NCBI RefSeq assembly: GCF_004011155.1
Contig: NZ_RJWG01000001.1
Location: 1 to 64,000, forward strand
Source: Clostridium prolinivorans
GTDB lineage: Bacteria; Bacillota; Clostridia; Clostridiales; Clostridiaceae
DNA: 64,000 bases
Direction: 5' to 3'
A program made the translations under genes and the position numbers. A model generated the notes under the pieces. The model ran no database searches, had not been told where the DNA came from, and saw only the letters and a program-made list of their open reading frames with translations. How positions within the stretch are numbered: position 1 is the first letter of the stretch; each line of letters begins with the position of its first letter. Positions 40,295 to 49,639 of this stretch are shown here, one piece after another.

Positions 40295-40528
40295 ATGATT
40301 GAATATATATCTACACATGAGGCAGCAGATAAATGGGGGATTACTGCAAGACGTGTTCAACTATTGTGTGCTCAAGGGCGCATAGAAGGAGCAGTTAAAA
40401 AAGCTTCTGTTTGGCTTATTCCTCAAGATGCAGAGAAACCTTTAGATGGACGAGCTGGGCGAAAAGCGACCAGGAAGAAAGATGATAATGTTTTAAATGG
40501 GGGTATTGACTGTGAGCGGCATTATTAA
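40295..40528 (+). CDS. Small helix-turn-helix (excisionase/MerR-like) protein
   Basis: A 77-aa protein whose N-terminal half is a DNA-binding domain of the excisionase/HTH_17 type: YISTHEAADKWGITARRVQLL followed by GRIEGAVKKASVWLIPQDAEKP. A basic tail follows. GAGGTG upstream of the ATG. Its end overlaps the SNF2 gene start, so it is probably the operon's own regulator rather than an excisionase for the island, though the latter is possible. Confidence 0.8.
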   Translation: MIEYISTHEAADKWGITARRVQLLCAQGRIEGAVKKASVWLIPQDAEKPLDGRAGRKATRKKDDNVLNGGIDCERHY

Positions 40529-43500
40529 TTCAAATGAACAGCTTATTAATAAGGTAAACAATGTGCTTTCCAACAAGAAAAACAGCAGGGTAAATATTAT
40601 TAATGATAAACTTACTCTTTCTGTTTTTTCAGAATTAAGGGAGAATATGAGCAAGGTAAGGGAGATTAACCTTGTGATCAGGGATTCTACCTACATACCC
40701 TCGGGCAGAGAAGTGTCCAGAGAATTTGAGATAAGTCGCACGGTCAATGATATGCTCTTTAATTCCTATGATATCATTGAAAAAAATAAATTAAGCCACT
40801 TGAATAAGGCAAGGAGCATGCATGAATTCATAGAAAAGCATGTAAATGTAAAAAGAGTGAGAAATAAAGCCATTGTAAAGAGTAATTTAATGCTTATTGA
40901 TAACGATTATGCAGTATTTGGGGATTCTTCTTTGGAAATAACCAAGAAAGCTCTTACAGGGTTATTTAAAACCATTAATTTTAACGTGGAGCTTACTGAT
41001 AAGGCACAAGTTGAGCAGCTTGCAAAGAACTTTGAACTTTTATGGAATAGTAAAGAATACACAGAGGACTTTAAAAAACAGCTTCTTGAAAGCTTAAATT
41101 TTATTTATAAGGAGTACGGACCAGAGTTTATTTATTTCTTCACATTAAATGAGATCTTTGGCGATAATCTTGATTCTGATATTGAAAAATTTGAAAATGA
41201 CCGTATAGGTTTTAAGGATACTGAAATTTGGAGTAGTCTTTTTAAGTTTCAAAAGGATGCAGTTGTTTCTGCTATTAGAAAGATTGAAAAATATAATGGT
41301 TGCATAATAGCAGACAGTGTGGGGCTTGGTAAAACCTTTGAGGCTCTTGCTGTTATAAAATACTATGAATTAAGACAGCACAGGGTATTAGTACTAACCC
41401 CTGCAAAGCTTTATGATAACTGGGAGTCCTTTAGAAACTCTTATATAGATAATAGATTTGCCAGGGATAGATTTGCTTTTGATATAGTATGCCATACTGA
41501 TTTATCAAGACAGTCAGGAAGGGCACGTAGTGGTCTTGACTTGTCACGTATAAATTGGGGTAATTATGATTTGCTGGTTATTGATGAATCCCATAACTTT
41601 AGAAACAGGAATGAAAACCCTGAAAAGATGACAAGGTACGGTAGACTAATTAACGAAATAGTAAAGAAAGGTGTTAAAACAAAAGTTCTAATGTTATCAG
41701 CAACTCCTGTTAACAATTCACTTACAGACTTAAAAAATCAATTAAGTGTTATAAATATTGATGATGATAAAGCTTTTAAGGAAGAAGGCATTCCAAGTAT
41801 TGATGGGGTTTTAAGAAAAGCTCAAAGGGAGATAAATGAGTGGATGAAAGAAAGTAGCAGGAGCAAGAATGTTCTGCTTGATAGGCTGCCATCTGAATTT
41901 TTTAAACTGCTTGAAATGATTACAATATCAAGAAGTAGAAAGCATATAACACAATATTATGGTAATGATAATGTAGGAAAGTTTCCAGATAAACTTCCTC
42001 CAAAAACTTATAATCCAGAGATTGATAGTAAAGGAAAGCTTTTAAAGTTTAAAGAAACTAATGAAGTTCTTGAGAAGTTAAAACTTGCGGTATATTCACC
42101 TATGTCATATATTAAACCGCAATATAAGGAGTATTATAGGGAAAAGTACCAAACGGTTTATGGAGATAGGGTAATATTTTATCATGAGCAGAGAGAGCTT
42201 ATAACAGCTACATTACATCGCTTCAATTTATTTAAGCGCCTTGAAAGTTCTGTTTATTCCTTTGGAGAAACCATAAGAAGGCTTATGGAGAGAATAGATA
42301 ATTATATTAATGTGATAACTAAAGAGTCAGAACAGAAATTAAATCTTGAAGTAGATGATATAGATGATGAAGATGAAGTTACACTTGATTATAAATACGA
42401 GATAAATGTTAAACATTTGATGAGCCAAAATTTCCTTGAAGATCTGCTCTACGATAAAGAGATACTAAAAAACATTATGAAAGAGGTTAAGGAAATACTT
42501 GAAAATGATAGGGATGAGAAATTAAGAACTCTTCAGGATGTTATAGTTAATAAAATAATAGCTACTCCTTATAATCTTGGAAACCGAAAGATATTGATAT
42601 TTACAGCCTTTGCAGATACAGCAAACTATATTTATGAATCAATAGCAGATGAGCTTAAAAAGCATGGAATTAATACGGCATGTATTACCGGCTCTGGAGA
42701 GCCTAAAACTACATTAAGTGGAATAAAAAAGGAATTTAATACAGTGCTCAAACACTTTTCACCAAGGTCCAAGCTTGGTGAAGAACTTCCAAAGGAAATG
42801 CAAATTGATGTTGTTGTAGCAACAGACTGTATTTCTGAAGGACAAAACCTTCAGGATGCAGACTGCGTAATTAACTATGATATACAATGGAATCCAGTTG
42901 TCTTAATTCAAAGGTTTGGAAGAATTGATAGAATAGGAAGCAAAAATGATAAGATTGCTATGATAAACTTCTTCCCTAATATGGAGCTTAATGAGTATTT
43001 GCAGCTTGAACAGAGAGTTAAAGGTAAAATGATGGCAGCTAATCTTTCATCAACAGGGGATGAGGATATACTTTCACCTGAAATGAATGACTTTATCTTT
43101 AGAAAGAAACAGCTTGAAAGACTTAAAAATGAAGTTGTAGATATAGAAGATTTAAACGATAATATATCTCTTACAGACTTAAATATGAATGATTATCTTT
43201 ATGAACTCGCTGGATTTGTAAGACAAAACCCTGATATAAAAAGGGTGCCAAGGGGTGTATACTCTGTAACTCAGGGAGAAAAAAAAGGATGCATCTTCTG
43301 CTTTAAGCATTTAAGGGATGAAGCAAAGCCTAAGAGTGAAAGTTCATTGTATCCATATTATCTTATGTATGTTTTGGAGAATGGAGAAATTTATTTTGGA
43401 AATAGCAGTGCCAGGGAGACACTAAAGGAGTTTAGGAAACTTGCTTATGGTAAGGTAGAACCTGATAAATTGCTTCTTGAAAGATTTAATAAGAAAACTA

Positions 43501-43679
43501 AAAATGCAGCAGATATGAGTGAATATTCAAAGTTACTTAATAAAGCAATATCAGAAATATTAGGAGAAGAGGATAAGAAGGCACAGCAGAGTATTTTTGA
43601 CTTTGGAGGATATGAAAATAGCTTTGAAAATGTAAGCAGTGACGATTTTGAGTTAGTATCCTTTCTTGTTGTAGAGTAG
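40512..43679 (+). CDS. SNF2-family helicase with degenerate PLD-like N-terminus
   Basis: DNA translocase of about 1055 aa. The first 160 residues resemble a phospholipase-D-type nuclease fold, but the usual H-x-K is replaced (NKAIVKSNLMLIDNDYAVFG), so it is likely inactive. The motor follows: ADSVGLGKTFEAL (about 268), VIDESHNFRN (about 356), MLSATPVNNS (about 394), TDCISEGQNLQ and QRFGRIDRIGS (about 800). The GTG at 40512 has GGGGGT upstream; ATG at 40497 is an alternative. First large gene of the operon with DUF4391, Mod and Res, so a defence role is likely. Confidence 0.85.
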   Translation: MSGIINSNEQLINKVNNVLSNKKNSRVNIINDKLTLSVFSELRENMSKVREINLVIRDSTYIPSGREVSREFEISRTVNDMLFNSYDIIEKNKLSHLNKARSMHEFIEKHVNVKRVRNKAIVKSNLMLIDNDYAVFGDSSLEITKKALTGLFKTINFNVELTDKAQVEQLAKNFELLWNSKEYTEDFKKQLLESLNFIYKEYGPEFIYFFTLNEIFGDNLDSDIEKFENDRIGFKDTEIWSSLFKFQKDAVVSAIRKIEKYNGCIIADSVGLGKTFEALAVIKYYELRQHRVLVLTPAKLYDNWESFRNSYIDNRFARDRFAFDIVCHTDLSRQSGRARSGLDLSRINWGNYDLLVIDESHNFRNRNENPEKMTRYGRLINEIVKKGVKTKVLMLSATPVNNSLTDLKNQLSVINIDDDKAFKEEGIPSIDGVLRKAQREINEWMKESSRSKNVLLDRLPSEFFKLLEMITISRSRKHITQYYGNDNVGKFPDKLPPKTYNPEIDSKGKLLKFKETNEVLEKLKLAVYSPMSYIKPQYKEYYREKYQTVYGDRVIFYHEQRELITATLHRFNLFKRLESSVYSFGETIRRLMERIDNYINVITKESEQKLNLEVDDIDDEDEVTLDYKYEINVKHLMSQNFLEDLLYDKEILKNIMKEVKEILENDRDEKLRTLQDVIVNKIIATPYNLGNRKILIFTAFADTANYIYESIADELKKHGINTACITGSGEPKTTLSGIKKEFNTVLKHFSPRSKLGEELPKEMQIDVVVATDCISEGQNLQDADCVINYDIQWNPVVLIQRFGRIDRIGSKNDKIAMINFFPNMELNEYLQLEQRVKGKMMAANLSSTGDEDILSPEMNDFIFRKKQLERLKNEVVDIEDLNDNISLTDLNMNDYLYELAGFVRQNPDIKRVPRGVYSVTQGEKKGCIFCFKHLRDEAKPKSESSLYPYYLMYVLENGEIYFGNSSARETLKEFRKLAYGKVEPDKLLLERFNKKTKNAADMSEYSKLLNKAISEILGEEDKKAQQSIFDFGGYENSFENVSSDDFELVSFLVVE

Positions 43680-43690
43680 GAGGTGGCCTA

Positions 43691-44413
43691 ATGTTTAATC
43701 TTCCATCAGACTATGAGGTTAATAAAAAGTTTGATATAAAGATGTTTACAATTACTCAGCTTACTACAAAGGAGAAGAAGTATTTTAAAGATAATGTGGT
43801 TCAAATAGAATTAAAATATCAAATTATAGGAGAAGATATAGCATCGTTTATTGATGATGAACATAATTGTCAGGCTATAATGTTTTTTGAGGTTGAAGTT
43901 AAGGATTTAAAAAGTGCGAAAACTATAGGAGAAATTATTCAAAGAATTGTAAAACCATTAGTAGTAATAAGATTCTTTGATTTTAAGGGAACTGAAAGCT
44001 ATTGTTTAGCTTATAAAAGACTGAATAAGCTTGATAATACCCAGATAGTTATAGATGAAATTATATTTACACCTATGTCATCAATTTTCCTGCAGAATGA
44101 AACTAAAGAACTAATATCAAAATATTTAGATTTTGAGGAGGTTAAAAACAAGGTTAATAAGCTGACTTATTATTATGAAATGTTCAGCAAAGCCATAGTA
44201 ATCAGTAACAGGGGATATTTTTCCGGATACAAAGCTATTCTATCATCAAATATATTCTATGATATTGATACTATGAAATTATTGACCGGCCTTTTTAGAG
44301 AAATTGAAGGTTTTGAGAGAGAAAAAAGTATTGCAAACACTGCAGCTGAGAAGGCTCAGATTAATATGAAGATAAAGAATACTCTTGAAAAAATCAATAA
44401 ACTTACAGAGTGA
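43691..44413 (+). CDS. DUF4391 domain protein
   Basis: A 240-aa protein matching the DUF4391 pattern I know from SNF2/type III operons: N-terminal LPSDYEVNKKF, then ITWxN-like beta strands, FFDFKGTESYCLAYKRLN in the middle, and a coiled C-terminal tail ending EKAQINMKIKNTLEKIN. AGGAGGTGG ribosome site, 11 nt after the SNF2 gene and 13 nt before mod. Biochemical role unknown; probably a subunit or adaptor of the complex. Confidence 0.75.
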   Translation: MFNLPSDYEVNKKFDIKMFTITQLTTKEKKYFKDNVVQIELKYQIIGEDIASFIDDEHNCQAIMFFEVEVKDLKSAKTIGEIIQRIVKPLVVIRFFDFKGTESYCLAYKRLNKLDNTQIVIDEIIFTPMSSIFLQNETKELISKYLDFEEVKNKVNKLTYYYEMFSKAIVISNRGYFSGYKAILSSNIFYDIDTMKLLTGLFREIEGFEREKSIANTAAEKAQINMKIKNTLEKINKLTE

Positions 44414-44426
44414 CAGGAGGATAAAC

Positions 44427-46346
44427 ATGGAGAACAAGGTTTCTAAGGAGATATTCAACCCTATAAATGAAAATATAAAAAAGCTTGAAAGTTTGTTTCC
44501 GGAGATAGTAAAAGATGGACAAGTTGATTTTGAAGCCTTAAAGCAGGAGCTTGGTCAGTTTGAAGAGGTAGGTAAGGAGAAATATGAACTTACATGGCCT
44601 GGGAAAACACAAGCAAAACAGCTTGCAAACACAGATATAATCGGTAGAACATTAAAATATGTACCAGAGGATAGCAAGAATCCAGAAACTACTGAGAATT
44701 TATACATTGAGGGAGATAATCTTGAAGTATTAAAGCTTTTGAGAAATAGTTATTATGGAAAGATAAAAATGATTTATATTGATCCACCTTATAATACAGG
44801 GAATGATTTCGTTTATAAAGATAATTTTGCAATGGAAGTTACTGAAAATGAGAAAATTGAAGGTAATATAGATGAAGAAGGTAATAGGCTGATTAAAAAT
44901 CAAGCAGGCAGTGGAAGGTTTCATTCTAACTGGCTAAATATGATGTATCCACGTTTGAAAATAGCTAAAGATTTGCTGACAGATGATGGTGTAATTTTTA
45001 TTAGCATTGACGATAATGAGTTAGATAATTTGCGGAAAATCTGTAATGAGATTTTTGGGGAAGAAAACTTTAGAAATTATATTATTGTCAGAAGATATGA
45101 CAAAAATATTAATAAACAGTTTATAGAATCAGGATTATCATCAATGAATATTGGAGTTGAATATATATTAGTCTATACAAAGCAGATTAACACTAAGTTA
45201 TGTCCTGTGTTTAGAACTGCTTCTGAAGAACGCTCTAATTTTGGTTATTGGAAAGGCTTTTGGAACAATGCAGATAGACCGACAATGAGATATGAATTAT
45301 TGGGTGCTATACCTGAAACAGGCCAATGGAAATGGAAAAAGGAAGTGGCTGATGAAGCTGTGAAAAATTATGAAGAATATATAAAACATTTTTCACAACA
45401 AATGACGCTCGAGGAGTATTGGGAGAAAACAGGTAAAGTAAAGAAATTTATAAGAAGGAATCTTGATGGCAAGGGAAAGAATCAAGGAGTTGAACATTGG
45501 ATTGCACCGACATCTGGTATTCTTCGTAACAGTAATTGGAGTGATATATTTGCTTCAAAAAGTATAGAATTTGATATTCCATTTGATAATCCCAAGAATT
45601 ATGAAATGCTGATTGAATTATGTAAATTATCAAATGTGGAGTATAGAGATATAGTTATGGACTTTTTCTCAGGCTCAGCTACAACTGCCCATGCTGTTAT
45701 GAAACTTAATGCTGAAGATGGTGGCAGCCGTAAGTTTATAATGGTACAACTTCCAGAACCTTGTGATGAAAAATCAGAAGCATATAAAGCAGGATATAAA
45801 AATATTTGTGAAATCGGCAAAAAACGTATCCGTCGTGCTGGTGAAAAGATAAAACAGGATTTTAAAGACAAAGAAGGAATAGAAAATCTTGATATAGGGT
45901 TTAAAGTCTTCCGTGTAGCAGATACAAATATCCGATGGAATAGTGAATCATTAAAAGAAGGTCAGGTAACAATGGAAGAGTCTGTACTTAAGAATAAGGA
46001 TTTAATTGATTTTAATCCCGGCTTTACAGATATAGATGTTGTATATGAGATTATGCTTCGTCACAGGGATTTCCCTCTAACATCAAAGATTGAAAGGTTG
46101 TTAAACATAGGTGAGAGAACTTATATCTTTGCTGATGCAGTAGTTGTATGTTTAGAGGAAAAGATTACAAACGAAATTGTTGATGGAATTGCGGCGATAG
46201 AGCCAAAGCCTATTAAAGTAATATTCCGTGACAGTGCCTTTGATGATGATATCTCCTTAAAGCTTAATACAATGAACCGCCTTGATGCACAGCTAAAAAA
46301 ACATAATCAGGGGAAAGAACAATCCTACAGGGTAGAATTCATTTAA
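44427..46346 (+). CDS. mod: Type III DNA modification methyltransferase (Mod)
   Basis: Adenine-N6 methyltransferase of the beta class, 639 aa. The catalytic motif IV DPPYNTGNDF (about residue 119) comes before the SAM motif VMDFFSGSATTAHAVM (about 411), the order expected of type III Mod. The region between is the target recognition domain. ATG at 44427 after AGGAGG. It would both methylate its asymmetric recognition site and give specificity to Res. Recognition sequence cannot be read from the protein. Confidence 0.93.
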   Translation: MENKVSKEIFNPINENIKKLESLFPEIVKDGQVDFEALKQELGQFEEVGKEKYELTWPGKTQAKQLANTDIIGRTLKYVPEDSKNPETTENLYIEGDNLEVLKLLRNSYYGKIKMIYIDPPYNTGNDFVYKDNFAMEVTENEKIEGNIDEEGNRLIKNQAGSGRFHSNWLNMMYPRLKIAKDLLTDDGVIFISIDDNELDNLRKICNEIFGEENFRNYIIVRRYDKNINKQFIESGLSSMNIGVEYILVYTKQINTKLCPVFRTASEERSNFGYWKGFWNNADRPTMRYELLGAIPETGQWKWKKEVADEAVKNYEEYIKHFSQQMTLEEYWEKTGKVKKFIRRNLDGKGKNQGVEHWIAPTSGILRNSNWSDIFASKSIEFDIPFDNPKNYEMLIELCKLSNVEYRDIVMDFFSGSATTAHAVMKLNAEDGGSRKFIMVQLPEPCDEKSEAYKAGYKNICEIGKKRIRRAGEKIKQDFKDKEGIENLDIGFKVFRVADTNIRWNSESLKEGQVTMEESVLKNKDLIDFNPGFTDIDVVYEIMLRHRDFPLTSKIERLLNIGERTYIFADAVVVCLEEKITNEIVDGIAAIEPKPIKVIFRDSAFDDDISLKLNTMNRLDAQLKKHNQGKEQSYRVEFI

Positions 46347-46366
46347 GCTCAGGAGGGAGATAGATT

Positions 46367-49300
46367 ATGACACAAAGAATTGTTTTTAATTTTGATGAAA
46401 ATTTAGATTACCAAAGAAAAGCCATCAATGCTGTTGTTGAACTTTTCAAAGGTCAGGACAGGGAGCTTGGAGATGTAATATACAGGGGGGCAACTCGTCA
46501 TATAAAAAGACTTGGCGAAAAGGATCCAGTAAGAAACAGGCTTGATATTGGGCCAAGTACAATTTTAAACAATATGAGGGAAGTGCAAAATAATAATATG
46601 CTCTTCCCAAGCAACTCATTTGATTCAGGGTACAACTTTACGGTGGAGATGGAAACAGGAACGGGAAAGACCTATGTTTATTTGCGTACTATATTAGAAC
46701 TTTATGAGGCATATAACTTTATGAAGTTTATAATTGTTGTACCTACCGTTGCTATCAGAAAAGGTGTTGAGAAAAGTATAGAGATGCTAAAGGATCATAT
46801 TAAGACACTTTATCATGGTCTTGATATATCAAAGCACGCTTTTGTATATGATTCAGATAACCCAGGAAAGCTTACGGACTTTGTTGAAGCAAGAGATTTA
46901 AGAATAGCTATAATGAATATCCAGTCCTTCAATAAGGATACGAACAAAATAAGAAAAGAAGATGAAACAGGTAGAGTACTTTGGGATTTACTAAAGTATG
47001 TAAATCCTATTGTTATTATAGATGAACCACAAAGACTTGAGGGCAGCAGCAAGAAAAAGAGTGCATCTTTAAGTGCAATTGAGGAGCTAAATCCTCTATT
47101 TATATTAAGATATTCAGCCACACATAAAAAACTTTATAATCAAATATATAAGCTGGACTCTTATCAGGCTTATAAACAGGATTTGGTCAAGAAAATAGAA
47201 GTTAAAACAATATATAGCAATATAAGTAAAGACTATAATTATGTTAGATTTGTAGAGTTTACTAAAGACTTAAAGGCAAAGATAGAAATATTCTATAGTG
47301 AGCCTGGTGGCACTGTAAGATTTAAGACTTTTAATGTGTTAAAAAACGCACCATTATTTGAACTATCAGGGGGACTGCCTCAGTACAAAAATATGGTTGT
47401 ATTAGAGGATCCACATAAAATAAATGGCCTTAAGATTGGGTTAGGAGATGATGTTCTCGTCCTCAAGGAAGGAGAGAATAACTATGATGTTGATGAACTT
47501 GATTTGATTAGAATTCAAATAAGGCTGACAATACAAAAACACTTTGAAAAGCAGTTAAAAATACTTGAAAAAGGTTATAAAATTAAGGTGATTTCACTTT
47601 TCTTTATAGATGCTGTAAAGAACTTTAGAGACAGTGAAGCAGCTGATGGCAGAGGTTTGTATGCTAAAATATTCGATGAAGAGTATTCAAAAATTATCCT
47701 TGATCCAAGATATAATGAGGTATTTAGAAAATATCCGGAACTTTTCCCTGAGTACAAGAATGTCCAAAAGGTAAGAGAAGGTTATTTTGCCCGGGATAAG
47801 AAGAACAACGAAACAGAGATAGATGGTTTTGATTGGTCAAAAGATGAAATTCAAATGAATAAGAAGGCTCAAGAGGATATAGAGAGAGGAATTCAGCTCA
47901 TACTTGATAAAAAGGATGAGCTTATATCCTTCGATGAACCACTTGCATTTATATTCTCTCATTCAGCTCTTAGAGAAGGATGGGACAATCCAAATGTATT
48001 TCAGCTTTGTACACTAAAAAAGGGAAGTTCAGAAATAGCAAAGAAGCAGGAGATAGGACGTGGACTTAGATTACCAGTAGATATACATGGTAACAGATGC
48101 TTTGATGAGGATGTTAACATTCTAACTGTCATAGCCAATGATTACTATGACCATTTTGCAGAAGCACTACAAAATGATTTTAGTAGTGAAGCTGGTTTTA
48201 AGAATGAAGAAGTAACCTATGATATAGTATACAGAACCCTTGAGGAAGCAGGTATGCCTAAGGAGTTTATAGTAGCAGAAACAGTAGAAGCTTTTAAAGT
48301 AGAATTAACTGAAGCCGGAATTATTAATCCAAAGAACAATGAACTTACCAAGAATGCAGCTGATATATTATATTATGAATTTAAAAATCCTGCTCTAAAA
48401 ACCTTTGAAATCAAAATCAAAGAAAGATTTATAGATAATATGCAGAATAAAGGAAGCCGCAGAATTGAAATCAAAAATGGCGATGAGGAGCCTGTTGTTA
48501 ATGGATACCACAGTTTCGTTACTGAATCAGAGTTTCAAAAACTGTGGACAGAACTTAAAAATCGTATAGTTAAGAGAACTATGTATCAGGTTAAAATTGA
48601 TAACGAACAGTTTATTAAAGAATGTATTGATGATTTAAATGAGAAATTAAGCTACAAGGCACTTAAAAGAGAATTTGAAGTAGCCACAGGTAAGGGAGAT
48701 TATGACGAATCCAGGAAGTTTAAGTTTGATGATCCGGCTAAGGTAAGCCTTGCTCTTGGTGATGAAGACATTGAAATTACAAAGAGTGATTTTGAGATAA
48801 CTAATTACCTTATGCATCATACAATGCTTCCAAGAAAGGCTTTGTTTAGGATTATATCAGGCTTGAAAAACAAGAAATTCCTCCAAAAACAAGCAGTTCT
48901 TGATGAGGTTATGAAGGCTATATTGGATAAACTAACAGAGTTTAAGGCCAAAAATATTGACTATGAAGTTATAGATGGATATCTCTTTGAGGAAAGTTCT
49001 ATATTTTCTGTAGAAGAGATTGAAAGAAGCATGGTAGACAATAAAAGGGCATATAAAACCAAGGGAGATTATAAAAGAGCACTTCATAAGTATATAAGAG
49101 TTGATAGCGACGGAGAATTTGAATTTGCAAAGAGTCTCGATGAAGACCCAGAGGTATTGCTATTTACTAAGCTTAAAAAGGGTGGTATTGTAATTGACAC
49201 TCCTTATGGAAATTATTCACCTGACTGGGCTATTATTCATAAGGTAGATGATTTAGCGGCTAAACTTTACTTTATAGTTGAAACAAAATGCGATAAAGAA

Positions 49301-49456
49301 AAGAAGGACCTGACTCAGGTGGAAGATGCTAAAATCAATTGTGCAAAGAAGCATTTTGCAAAGGTATCAGAAGATATTACCTTTGATTGGGTTAACAGCT
49401 ATAACAAGTTTAAAGAGCTGGTGCAGAAGGATATCTTAAAGAGAAGGAGCAGTTAA
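46367..49456 (+). CDS. res: Type III restriction endonuclease subunit (Res)
   Basis: ATP-dependent restriction subunit of 1029 aa. Helicase motifs: METGTGKTYVYL (about 93), IIDEPQRLEG in place of a DEAD box (about 217), SATHKKLYN (about 249) and KQEIGRGLRLPV (about 559). The C-terminal PD-(D/E)xK nuclease shows SPDWAII and FIVETKCDKE (about 950-975). It follows mod by 20 nt and ends at a terminator. Cleaves DNA between unmethylated sites in head-to-head orientation, by family knowledge. Confidence 0.93.
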   Translation: MTQRIVFNFDENLDYQRKAINAVVELFKGQDRELGDVIYRGATRHIKRLGEKDPVRNRLDIGPSTILNNMREVQNNNMLFPSNSFDSGYNFTVEMETGTGKTYVYLRTILELYEAYNFMKFIIVVPTVAIRKGVEKSIEMLKDHIKTLYHGLDISKHAFVYDSDNPGKLTDFVEARDLRIAIMNIQSFNKDTNKIRKEDETGRVLWDLLKYVNPIVIIDEPQRLEGSSKKKSASLSAIEELNPLFILRYSATHKKLYNQIYKLDSYQAYKQDLVKKIEVKTIYSNISKDYNYVRFVEFTKDLKAKIEIFYSEPGGTVRFKTFNVLKNAPLFELSGGLPQYKNMVVLEDPHKINGLKIGLGDDVLVLKEGENNYDVDELDLIRIQIRLTIQKHFEKQLKILEKGYKIKVISLFFIDAVKNFRDSEAADGRGLYAKIFDEEYSKIILDPRYNEVFRKYPELFPEYKNVQKVREGYFARDKKNNETEIDGFDWSKDEIQMNKKAQEDIERGIQLILDKKDELISFDEPLAFIFSHSALREGWDNPNVFQLCTLKKGSSEIAKKQEIGRGLRLPVDIHGNRCFDEDVNILTVIANDYYDHFAEALQNDFSSEAGFKNEEVTYDIVYRTLEEAGMPKEFIVAETVEAFKVELTEAGIINPKNNELTKNAADILYYEFKNPALKTFEIKIKERFIDNMQNKGSRRIEIKNGDEEPVVNGYHSFVTESEFQKLWTELKNRIVKRTMYQVKIDNEQFIKECIDDLNEKLSYKALKREFEVATGKGDYDESRKFKFDDPAKVSLALGDEDIEITKSDFEITNYLMHHTMLPRKALFRIISGLKNKKFLQKQAVLDEVMKAILDKLTEFKAKNIDYEVIDGYLFEESSIFSVEEIERSMVDNKRAYKTKGDYKRALHKYIRVDSDGEFEFAKSLDEDPEVLLFTKLKKGGIVIDTPYGNYSPDWAIIHKVDDLAAKLYFIVETKCDKEKKDLTQVEDAKINCAKKHFAKVSEDITFDWVNSYNKFKELVQKDILKRRSS

Positions 49457-49464
49457 TCAATAAG

Positions 49465-49503
49465 GAAAAGGCCTTGAAATACACAAGACTTCAGGCCTTT
49501 TTC
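49465..49503 (+). terminator. Terminator of the type III operon
   Basis: GAAAAGGCCTTGAA pairs with TTCAGGCCTTTTTC around an 11-nt loop. It separates this operon from the next system. Confidence 0.9.
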
Positions 49504-49639
49504 TTTAATAAAACTATTTTTTTATTATTATCACAAGTAAATTAAAAGTCATACTTACTAATAATGTATTCAAGTCACATTAAAGTTTTTGACTTAAAAT
49601 TAATTATTAAAGCTTATTTTGTAGTAGTGGGTGATGGTT

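Noticed and set aside
40512-49456. Calling the SNF2/Mod operon DISARM or BREX
   Set aside because: The SNF2 gene and a methyltransferase are shared with class 1 DISARM, but drmA, drmB and drmC are absent, as are pglZ and brxC; Mod and Res are clearly type III.
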